Assembly (NCBI RefSeq): GCF_030160715.1
Contig: NZ_BSOW01000009.1
Span: 124,001 to 188,000 of the forward strand
Length of the DNA: 64,000 nt
Origin: Bradyrhizobium iriomotense
GTDB lineage: Bacteria; Pseudomonadota; Alphaproteobacteria; Rhizobiales; Xanthobacteraceae
Direction of reading: 5' to 3'
Positions 57,190-64,000 of this stretch are shown piece by piece (within the stretch, counting starts at the first letter, position 1; each line of letters opens with the position of its first letter). Both the position numbers and the translations under genes were made by a program. A model generated the notes under the pieces. The model was given only the letters and a program-made list of their open reading frames with translations. It was not told the DNA's origin and made no database searches.

Positions 57190-58647
57190 TCATGACCGGC
57201 GGGCTGCGACGATCGTGCGATAGAGTGCGGCATAATCCCCCGCCCGGTTGCGCCAGGAGACGTCGGTCGTCATGCCGCTCAATTGCAGCCTGCGCCAGGT
57301 CAAATGGTCGTGGAAGGCGAGGTTCGCCTTGCGCAGCGCGCCGGCGAGACCTTCCGATGTGACCGGTCCAAACTTGAATCCGGTCGCATCGTGCCGGCTG
57401 CTGTCGGCCTCGCCGATGTCTACCACCGTGTCCGCCAGCCCGCCGACGCGCGAGACGACCGGCACGGCGCCATAGCGAAGCGCGCACAGCTGGGTGAGGC
57501 CGCACGGCTCGAACCGCGACGGCACGACGAGCGCGTCGGAGCCCGCCTGGATGAGGTGGGCAAGGATCTCGTCATAGCCGATCACGACCGCGATGCGGCC
57601 GGGATAGGCTCGCGCTGCGGCCTGATAGCGGTCCTGGAGATCGGCATCGCCGCTGCCGAGCAGTGCGAGCTGCATGCCTTCGCGAAGAATCGTCGGAATG
57701 GTCTCGAGCAGGAGATCCAGGCCCTTCTGCCAGGACAGGCGGCTGATCACGCCAAGAAGAAGTGCATTCGTCGACGGCGCGAGATTGAACTGCTTCTGCA
57801 GCGCCGCCTTGTTGGCGGCCCGGGATTGCAGGTCCCTCGCGCCGAAGCGATAAGCGATGTGCGCGTCGGTCTCGGGATTCCAGACCCCGATATCGATGCC
57901 GTTGAGGATTCCGCTGAGCACGCCGGAGCGCTCGCGCAAGAGGCCGCCGAGCCCCATGCCGCCCTCGTCGCCCTGGATTTCCCGCGCGTAGGTCGGCGAC
58001 ACCGTGGTGATGCGGTCGGCGAATTGCAGGCCGGCCTTCAGGAAGCTGATCCAGCCAAAATATTCGACGCCGTGGACGCTGAAGGACTCCGGTGGCAGGC
58101 CGAACGAAGCAAGCATCTCGTAGGCGAACCTGCCTTGATAGGCCATGTTGTGAATGGTCATCACGGTCCCGGGACGGGAACCGCCAGAATAGTGCAGATA
58201 GGCTGGCAGCAATCCCGCCTGCCAGTCGTGCGCATGCACGACGTCAGGCACGAACGAAGGGACGAGGCCGAGGCCGATATCGGCGGCGACGCGTGACAGC
58301 GCTGCAAAGCGCACGCCGTTGTCGGGCCAGTCGGTCCCCGCTGCGGTGACGTAAGGGTTGCCCGGCCGCTCGTAGAGATGTGGCGCGTCGAGCACGAAGA
58401 GCTCGAGCTCGTCATGCGTGCCCGCGAGCAGGCGCGCGGGTCCACCGAAATAATCCGGCCAGCGCCGGATTTCCTCCGCCTTCGGCAAGGCCCGCATGAC
58501 GGCCGGATAGCCCGGTACCAGCGTCCGCATCGCGACGTCATGGGCTTTCAGTGCAGCCGGCAGCGCGCCGGCGACGTCGGCAAGACCGCCGGTCTTGATG
58601 ATCGGATAGATTTCCGATGTGACCGCAAGGACGCGTGTCAACGTCAT
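57190..58647 (-). CDS. glgA: Glycogen synthase (ADP-glucose type)
   Basis: 485 residues from ATG at 58647; the longer open frame runs back through glgC in another frame and is not real. KTGGLADV motif with Lys18 for ADP-glucose, [35 protein letters not shown] and [18 protein letters not shown]. Adds glucose from ADP-glucose to glycogen. Start overlaps the glgC stop (ATGA, 58644-58647). Confidence 0.95.
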   Translation of the reverse strand: MTLTRVLAVTSEIYPIIKTGGLADVAGALPAALKAHDVAMRTLVPGYPAVMRALPKAEEIRRWPDYFGGPARLLAGTHDELELFVLDAPHLYERPGNPYVTAAGTDWPDNGVRFAALSRVAADIGLGLVPSFVPDVVHAHDWQAGLLPAYLHYSGGSRPGTVMTIHNMAYQGRFAYEMLASFGLPPESFSVHGVEYFGWISFLKAGLQFADRITTVSPTYAREIQGDEGGMGLGGLLRERSGVLSGILNGIDIGVWNPETDAHIAYRFGARDLQSRAANKAALQKQFNLAPSTNALLLGVISRLSWQKGLDLLLETIPTILREGMQLALLGSGDADLQDRYQAAARAYPGRIAVVIGYDEILAHLIQAGSDALVVPSRFEPCGLTQLCALRYGAVPVVSRVGGLADTVVDIGEADSSRHDATGFKFGPVTSEGLAGALRKANLAFHDHLTWRRLQLSGMTTDVSWRNRAGDYAALYRTIVAARRS

Positions 58648-59906
58648 GCGTTCAGCCTGTCGATCATCAACTGCGTGATGAGCGAGATGCCCTGCTCGGT
58701 GGTGCGGAAACGCTTTGCATCCAATTCCGGGTCCTCGCCGACGACGAGGCCTTCGGGTATCTCGACGCCGCGGTCGATCACGACGTTGCGCAGGCGCGCG
58801 CCGCGGCCGACAGTGACGTAAGGCATGATCACCGCATTCTCGACATTGGCATAGGAATTGATGCGCACGCCGGTGAACAGCAGCGAGCGCCGGAGCGAGG
58901 CGCCGGAGATGATGCATCCGCCCGAGACGAGCGAGCTCACCGCCTGACCGCGCCGGCTCTCCTCGTCGTGCACGAATTTGGCAGGGGGCGTGATTTCCGA
59001 ATAGGACCAGATCGGCCAGGAGCGGTCGAACAGGTCGAGTTCGGGCACCACGTCGGTAAGATCGGTGTTGGCAGCCCAGTAGGCGTCGACGGTCCCGACG
59101 TCGCGCCAATAGGAGCGCTTGTCGTCGCCGGACCGGACGCATGAGCTCGAGAACTGATGCGCCACCGCGCGGCCGTTCTTGACAATATGGGGAATGATGT
59201 CCTTGCCGAAATCGTGACTCGAATTCGGGTCGGCGGCGTCGCGCTTCAGCTCCTCGAACAGGAATTTGGCGTCGAAGACGTAGATGCCCATGCTGGCGAG
59301 CGACATGTCGGGCTTGCCCGGCATCGGCGGCGGGTCTTTCGGCTTCTCGAGGAACGAGTGGATGATGCCGTCGTCGTCGATGTGCATGATGCCGAAGCCG
59401 GTCGATTCCGCGCGCGGCATTTCGAGACAGCCGACGGTGACGTCGGCGCGGCTCTCGACGTGCTGGCGCAGCATCAATTCGTAGTCCATCTTGTAGATGT
59501 GATCGCCGGCCAGGATCACGATGAATCGGCAGAGGTGGGACTCGATGATGTCGATGTTCTGGTAGACCGCGTCGGCCGTGCCGACGTACCACATCGCTTC
59601 CGAGACGCGCTGGCTCGCCGGCAGGATATCAAAACTCTCATTGCGCTCGGGCCGGAAGAAGTTCCAGCCCATCTGGAGATGCCGGATCAGGCTGTGGGCC
59701 TTGTACTGGGTGGCGACCGCGATGCGGCGGATGCCGGAGTTCACGGCGTTCGACAGCGCGAAGTCGATGATGCGGGATTTGCCGCCGAAATAGACCGCAG
59801 GCTTGGCACGCCGGTCGGTCAGCTCGAGAAGACGGCTTCCTCGTCCGCCAGCGAGAACGAAGGCCAGGGCCTGGCGCGCGAGTGGCTCATTTCCAACACG
59901 ATTCAT
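58644..59906 (-). CDS. glgC: Glucose-1-phosphate adenylyltransferase
   Basis: 420 residues from ATG at 59906 (GGGAGGACAGA upstream). Nucleotide motif LAGGRGSRL (18-26), [38 protein letters not shown], and a beta-helix C-terminus ([18 protein letters not shown]). Makes ADP-glucose, the substrate of GlgA encoded next. No glgB, glgP or glgX lies in the window. Confidence 0.96.
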   Translation of the reverse strand: MNRVGNEPLARQALAFVLAGGRGSRLLELTDRRAKPAVYFGGKSRIIDFALSNAVNSGIRRIAVATQYKAHSLIRHLQMGWNFFRPERNESFDILPASQRVSEAMWYVGTADAVYQNIDIIESHLCRFIVILAGDHIYKMDYELMLRQHVESRADVTVGCLEMPRAESTGFGIMHIDDDGIIHSFLEKPKDPPPMPGKPDMSLASMGIYVFDAKFLFEELKRDAADPNSSHDFGKDIIPHIVKNGRAVAHQFSSSCVRSGDDKRSYWRDVGTVDAYWAANTDLTDVVPELDLFDRSWPIWSYSEITPPAKFVHDEESRRGQAVSSLVSGGCIISGASLRRSLLFTGVRINSYANVENAVIMPYVTVGRGARLRNVVIDRGVEIPEGLVVGEDPELDAKRFRTTEQGISLITQLMIDRLNA

Positions 59907-60150
59907 TCTGTCCTCCCGAGGGCCCCGTTTTATCGCCCCGAAACTTCCGTCGCGGGAAGCCGGTGGCGGCTGCATCGAAGCAGAATTCTAGCGGCACGGA
60001 TAACAATTCGGAAAGTGGCCTGTTGGTTGCCATCGGTCGTGGCCGCCCCGCGGCCCGGCTTTTTCCGTTGCCGAGTCTTCCCGATCGCCCCGAAAGGGTG
60101 GTAGGCTGAGGGCTATTTCAGACCGTGTTCATATTTTTTGGATTCATCCA

Positions 60151-60597
60151 ATGCCTTGCGCCAACGAAATGTTCGGCCTGCTGCGGCTGCTTTCAGTCGG
60201 GCTGGCCTACCTGACCGGCACCCCGGATCACCCCGTACAGCAACGCGATCTCGCCGAGGCCTGGCAGGTGCTCTCGCCCTGCGCCGATACCGCCTCCTTC
60301 GACGGGGCGTGGACCCTGTCGCTGAAGGACAACGGCACCGCCATCGCCAGGAGCTATCGCCACGCGCAGTTGCTGCAAGGCCGCTGGGAGCTCGTCGATG
60401 CCGGGACGCACAGCTATCGCATCGACGTGCTCGCCTTTGGCAATGATTTTGTCGTGGTCCCGACGGCGGCTGGCTGCCTGCTCGGCTCGGGCACGCTCAG
60501 AAACGTCGATCTGCGCCAGAGCTGGTTTACGCATGGCAGCCGCGAGGCAGGCGATCTCATGGCATGGGCGACCGATCCGGGCGCAAGAACGAAGTAG
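60151..60597 (+). CDS. Hypothetical protein
   Basis: 148 residues. Begins MPCANEMFGLLRLLSVGLAY (possible short signal), then FDGAWTLSLKDNGTAIARSY and GRWELVDAGTHSYRIDVLAF, an alternating beta pattern with several Cys (CADT, AGCLLG). No family recognised. Downstream of the glgC promoter region on the other strand. Confidence 0.55.
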   Translation: MPCANEMFGLLRLLSVGLAYLTGTPDHPVQQRDLAEAWQVLSPCADTASFDGAWTLSLKDNGTAIARSYRHAQLLQGRWELVDAGTHSYRIDVLAFGNDFVVVPTAAGCLLGSGTLRNVDLRQSWFTHGSREAGDLMAWATDPGARTK

Positions 60598-60821
60598 CCG
60601 CTTCGGCACGGCTTGCGGGCGTTTGTCCTGCGGCATTTCAGCGCCCGCGGCAGAGCTGGCGCGATCCGTGCCGGCTTTCTGAGGTTTGAGGCGGTCGGGA
60701 TCGACGGCGGGCCGGGAGGCCTTGTGCGGTGCACGCAAACGGATGCTTTGATTCAGCGCAAAGATGCCAGATCATGCGGCGTGCGACCTTTTTCCAAACG
60801 AAACGTCAGAGGAGCAAGGCG

Positions 60822-61289
60822 ATGAGTATCTGGAAAACGGCAATAGCCTGTTCGCTCGCTGGTGCCGTTGTGGCCGGCCAGGTGCAGCAGGCGGCGGCGG
60901 CACCGATGCCGACCAATGTGGCAACGATGAAAGCCATGGTCGGCGATGACACCACGCAGGTGTACTGGCGCGGCGGATGGGGCTGGGGATTGGGAGCGCT
61001 TGCAGCCGGCGCCATCATCGGTGGCGCCATCGCAAGCAGCGGGCCCTACGGCTACTATGGTGGTGGTCCATACTACGGCAGCCCTTATGGCTATGGCTAT
61101 GGCGGGTATGGCGGGTATGGCGGCTATGGCTACGCGCCGGCCTATTACGGCTACGCGCCGGGCTACGCCTATTCGTCCTATTATTCCTATCCCCGCTACT
61201 ACCGCCCGTATCGATCGTATTACGGCAGCTATGGCTACTACCGGCCATACCGGGCCTGGCACCGCCCCTACTATCGCGGATATTGGTGA
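60822..61289 (+). CDS. Exported glycine/tyrosine-rich protein
   Basis: 155 residues from ATG 60822 (GAGGAGC upstream). Signal peptide about 1-28 ending QAAAAP. After a small glycine-rich hydrophobic segment (GLGALAAGAIIGGAIASS), the last 80 residues are nearly all Gly, Tyr, Pro, Arg and Ser, with repeats of YGGYGGYG and YYRPYR. Resembles the many small Gly-Tyr surface or glycine-zipper proteins of rhizobia. Function unknown. Confidence 0.7.
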   Translation: MSIWKTAIACSLAGAVVAGQVQQAAAAPMPTNVATMKAMVGDDTTQVYWRGGWGWGLGALAAGAIIGGAIASSGPYGYYGGGPYYGSPYGYGYGGYGGYGGYGYAPAYYGYAPGYAYSSYYSYPRYYRPYRSYYGSYGYYRPYRAWHRPYYRGYW

Positions 61290-61374
61290 TCGCGCGAGCG
61301 TGCGTCGGCAGTTCTGACAGTCGACCTGGCAAGGCTCGGCGCTCGCGCTGTCGCGCGCGAGCGCCCGTGGCCGG

Positions 61375-61536
61375 TCACGGTAGAAGCGCGATGATCGCAA
61401 GGCCGGCGTCGATGACGATTGGCTCCGACGACGAGAAATAGACGGCGGCAAACACGCAGGCGATCGCGTAGACGAATACGAACCAGCCTTCGCAATTACG
61501 GGTTGAAGAAATACCTCTGCGGTATGGGACTGGCAT
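61375..61536 (-). CDS. Small membrane protein (53 residues)
   Basis: ATG at 61536 with GGGAG six bases upstream, TGA at 61375. Begins MPVPYRRGISSTRNCEGW, followed by two hydrophobic stretches (FVFVYAIACVFAAVYF and VIDAGLAIIALLP). Too short for common ORF filters; good ribosome site and two-helix pattern argue that it is real. Not recognised. Confidence 0.5.
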   Translation of the reverse strand: MPVPYRRGISSTRNCEGWFVFVYAIACVFAAVYFSSSEPIVIDAGLAIIALLP

Positions 61537-61729
61537 GGTCAACTCCCTGCCAAAATTTGGGCATCGACTGCCCTGATCGAAAAAGACAGCGTGATGAAAT
61601 ACTTCCTGGTGATGTCCACGACATCGCCAGGCGCGACGCTAGCGCCGAGGACCGGCAGGAGTCCTTAAGCCGTCCTTACATTTGACTGAGCTTTCTCTTA
61701 AGCTCGGAAAGCACACGGAGATTGCGGCC

Positions 61730-64000
61730 GTGCGGACAGACGAGCTCGCCTTTGGCCAGTTCCGGCTCGATCGCGCCAATGCGCTGCTGTGGCGCGGTCC
61801 GGAGCGCGTTGTGCTGGCGCCGAAACCCTTCGAGGTCCTCTGCTGCCTGATCAAGCGCCCCGGCGAGCTCGTTACCAAGGAAGAGCTGCTCGACGCGGTC
61901 TGGTCGGATCTGCACGTCAGCGAGTCGAGCCTCGCGGTCGCCATGAATGCGCTGCGTGCGGCGCTCGGTGATGACAGGCAGTCACCCAACTACATCGAAA
62001 CGGTCACGCGCCGCGGCTACCGCTTCATCGCACCCGTCACCACCGCATCATCGTCGGCCATCGAACGGCTGGAGGAGACATCCGAAGACGTGATCTCTCG
62101 GCGGCGGCAATGGCGCGTGGGACGCGATACGGCGCTCGAAACGCTCGACAACGTGCTGCAGAAGGTCAAAGCCGGACAGCGTCAGGTCGTCTTCATTACG
62201 GGCGAAGCCGGAATAGGCAAGACGACACTTGTTCAGATGGCTCTCGATCGCATGGCGCGCGAGAGACCCGGAGTGCTGCATTGCGGTTGCAACGAATTGT
62301 TCGGCACCCATGAGGCTTTCCTGCCGCTGATTGAAGCCCTCAACGAGCGATGCCGCGGCGAGGGAGACGCCGCAATGCTCGCCGCCATTCGCGAGCACGC
62401 GCCGACGTGGCTCGCCCAGATGCCGGGTTTCCTTGGTGAAGGTGATCGCGTCGCCTTCCAGCAGGAGATCTTTGGCGCGACGAGGGAGCGCATGTTGCGC
62501 GAGTTCGCCGATCTTCTGGAAAGCATCGCCGCGAAGCGGCCCTGGATCATCATCCTGGAAGACCTGCACTGGAGTGACTTTGCCACCGTGGATGTTCTGT
62601 CGCGCCTGGCGCGGCGGGACCGGAAGGCGGCCATCCTCGTTCTCGCCACCTATCGGCCGATGGAAGTCGCCGTCGGCGGACATCCGGTCAAGACCGTCCA
62701 CCAGGACCTCCAGATTCACGGACATGCAACCGAGCTCGCGCTCGATCGGCTGACGGGGAGCGACGTCGAGCGATACCTTGCCCTGCGCTTCAACTCGGCC
62801 GAATTCGCCGGCGAGCTGGTCGAGCGCATCTTCGCGCGAACCGAGGGACAGCCCTTGTTCGTGACGTCGCTCCTCGATCATCTCGTTGCCCAGGGCGTGC
62901 TCGTCGAGGATGGCGGGGAGTGGCGGCTGGAGCGCGAGGAGGCGGCCTCGCATGACAGCATGCCGGGCGATTTGCAGGGCATGATCGAGCGGCAGATCGA
63001 TCACCTCACGGCCGAGGAGCGCAGCCTGCTCGAGGTCGCAAGCGCGGCGGGAGCCGAGTTCTCGGCGCTGCACATTGCCGGCGCACTCGATCGGAACGTG
63101 CTGGACGTGGAGCAGATGTGCGAGGAGCTGGCGCGCGCCGGCCGCATCATCCTCGTGGCCGGCTCGACCGAATGGCCGAGCGGAGAGGTCTCGGGCCGCT
63201 ACGCGTTTCAGCACGCGTTGTACCAGGAGATGCTCTACCAGAGGCTGGCGCCCGCGCGCCGCGTGAATACCCACATGCGGCTCGGTGTCAGTCTCGAGCG
63301 CGGTTATGGATCGCAAGGCGCGGAGGTTGCCTCGGTGCTCGCGCGTCACTTCGAGCTGGGGCGCGATTTCGCAAAGGCAATGCGCTATCTCACCATGGCG
63401 GCCGAAGGTTCGGCGCGGCGCTTCAGCACGCGCGAGGCCGCGAACTACCTCACGCGTGCCTTGGATCTCGTGCCGCATCTGCCGACGGACATGCAGGTGC
63501 CGACGCGCCTGAAGCTGCTGCTGCAGCGCGCCTGGGCCTGGCGAGCCGGCGGCGACTTCCTGAACTCGCTGCAGGATCTCGGCGCGATCGTGGCCCATGC
63601 AGCGGAGAACGGCCTTGTTCGGGAGGAGGTGAACGCGCTGGTCGATCTCAGCAGGTTCTGCCTCTATATCGATCGGCGACGATGCCTGCCCTTCGCCGAG
63701 CAGGCGCTGGCGAAGAGCCGGGCAATCGATGATGCCGCATTCGCTGCCCTGGTTCGGGGCAACGTCGCGAATCTGAAGCTGATGTTGCGCGGCTGGAGCC
63801 GCGAGGACGCCGAGTTCTCCGAGCAGGCGTCGGCGCTGATCTCGGAAGCGCAGGACCTTAGCATGCGGCTGCGGCGCTGCTCCATGGAAATGGTGCTCGA
63901 GTTCCTGAGGTCGAACTATCCGGCCTGCATGGATGCGACGGGCAGAGGCAAGCAACTCGCCCGCGCGCTCGGCGATGTCTACCTCTTCGTGCTCTATGAG
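61730..64000 (+). CDS. Winged-helix/AAA ATPase transcriptional regulator (partial, 3' end outside)
   Basis: About 757 residues to the window edge, still open. Starts at GTG 61730 (GGAG nine bases upstream); TTG 61682 is an alternative. Residues about 5-102 form an OmpR-type winged helix (FGQFRLDRAN, PKPFEVLCCLIKRPGELVTK, TVTRRGYRFIAPV). Then an AAA/STAND ATPase with Walker A GEAGIGKTT (158-166), Walker B WIIILEDLHWSD (272-283), ATYRP and a helical TPR-like region. Similar in design to the TadR/adenylate-cyclase-like AAA regulators. A 635-residue frame on the other strand over 62048-63955 is only a shadow. Confidence 0.85.
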   Translation, partial: MRTDELAFGQFRLDRANALLWRGPERVVLAPKPFEVLCCLIKRPGELVTKEELLDAVWSDLHVSESSLAVAMNALRAALGDDRQSPNYIETVTRRGYRFIAPVTTASSSAIERLEETSEDVISRRRQWRVGRDTALETLDNVLQKVKAGQRQVVFITGEAGIGKTTLVQMALDRMARERPGVLHCGCNELFGTHEAFLPLIEALNERCRGEGDAAMLAAIREHAPTWLAQMPGFLGEGDRVAFQQEIFGATRERMLREFADLLESIAAKRPWIIILEDLHWSDFATVDVLSRLARRDRKAAILVLATYRPMEVAVGGHPVKTVHQDLQIHGHATELALDRLTGSDVERYLALRFNSAEFAGELVERIFARTEGQPLFVTSLLDHLVAQGVLVEDGGEWRLEREEAASHDSMPGDLQGMIERQIDHLTAEERSLLEVASAAGAEFSALHIAGALDRNVLDVEQMCEELARAGRIILVAGSTEWPSGEVSGRYAFQHALYQEMLYQRLAPARRVNTHMRLGVSLERGYGSQGAEVASVLARHFELGRDFAKAMRYLTMAAEGSARRFSTREAANYLTRALDLVPHLPTDMQVPTRLKLLLQRAWAWRAGGDFLNSLQDLGAIVAHAAENGLVREEVNALVDLSRFCLYIDRRRCLPFAEQALAKSRAIDDAAFAALVRGNVANLKLMLRGWSREDAEFSEQASALISEAQDLSMRLRRCSMEMVLEFLRSNYPACMDATGRGKQLARALGDVYLFVLYE

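Noticed and set aside
58648..59592. N-terminal extension of glgA to 800 residues
   Set aside because: The added part is glgC read in another frame. The true start at 58647 gives a normal-length GlgA and overlaps the glgC stop.
62048..63955. 635-residue open frame on the minus strand
   Set aside because: Opposite the winged-helix/AAA regulator, whose Walker motifs are on the plus strand. The plus-strand frame simply lacks a stop inside the window.

Overview
This 64 kb window is GC-rich chromosomal DNA from an alphaproteobacterium, most likely Bradyrhizobium or a close relative. The evidence is gene order (thyA-GNAT-folA-hflK-hflC-DUF2065-degP, then serB/miaA and an ilvB...ilvN...ilvC cluster), abundant Bug/TctC, NitT/TauT and Liv-type solute transporters, and several families of intergenic palindromic repeats of the kind common in that genus. 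I saw no rRNA, tRNA, CRISPR array, prophage or insertion sequence. The assignment rests on recognition, not on a search.

Layout. 1-1.8 kb: end of a tripartite tricarboxylate transporter (TctA, TctC). 2-8 kb: thymidylate synthase, dihydrofolate reductase, the HflKC membrane complex and a DegP-type periplasmic protease. 8-10 kb: divergent serB and miaA. 10.2-17.3 kb: a branched-chain amino acid cluster headed by a previously unlisted 21-codon leader peptide rich in Ile, Leu and Val plus an attenuator, then ilvB, a threonine dehydratase-like gene, ilvN, a methyltransferase, two amino-acid or metabolite exporters and ilvC. 17.6-19 kb: a haem/ferric-reductase-like membrane protein divergent from a TetR regulator, with two matching palindromic operators between them. 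19.4-21.1 kb: a membrane-anchored sulfatase/phosphoglycerol-transferase-like protein. 21.3-26.5 kb: a two-gene osmoprotectant importer with permease and binding protein fused, and a complete NitT/TauT importer. 27.3-34 kb: a five-gene Liv importer translationally coupled to a PPK2 kinase and a patatin-like lipase. 34-41 kb: a metallo-beta-lactamase fold hydrolase, a large MscS channel, an orphan Bug protein and an NAD malic enzyme.

41-47 kb is the most system-like part. A BlaI-type repressor overlaps an M56 (BlaR1-like) membrane metalloprotease whose long C-terminus has an internal duplication and a VHL-beta-like module. The promoter of the next transcription unit, a DUF1800/DUF1501 pair, carries almost the same 19-bp dyad as the blaI promoter. 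This suggests one proteolysis-relieved regulon without any beta-lactamase gene in view.

47-57 kb holds small unknown genes and several unusual proteins: a Baeyer-Villiger monooxygenase fused to an esterase, a protein that joins Lon-N and Clp-N substrate-recognition domains with no ATPase or protease, and a type-B carboxylesterase whose nucleophile serine is replaced by glycine. 57-60 kb is glgC-glgA. The window ends inside a winged-helix/AAA-ATPase regulator that is open at the right edge.
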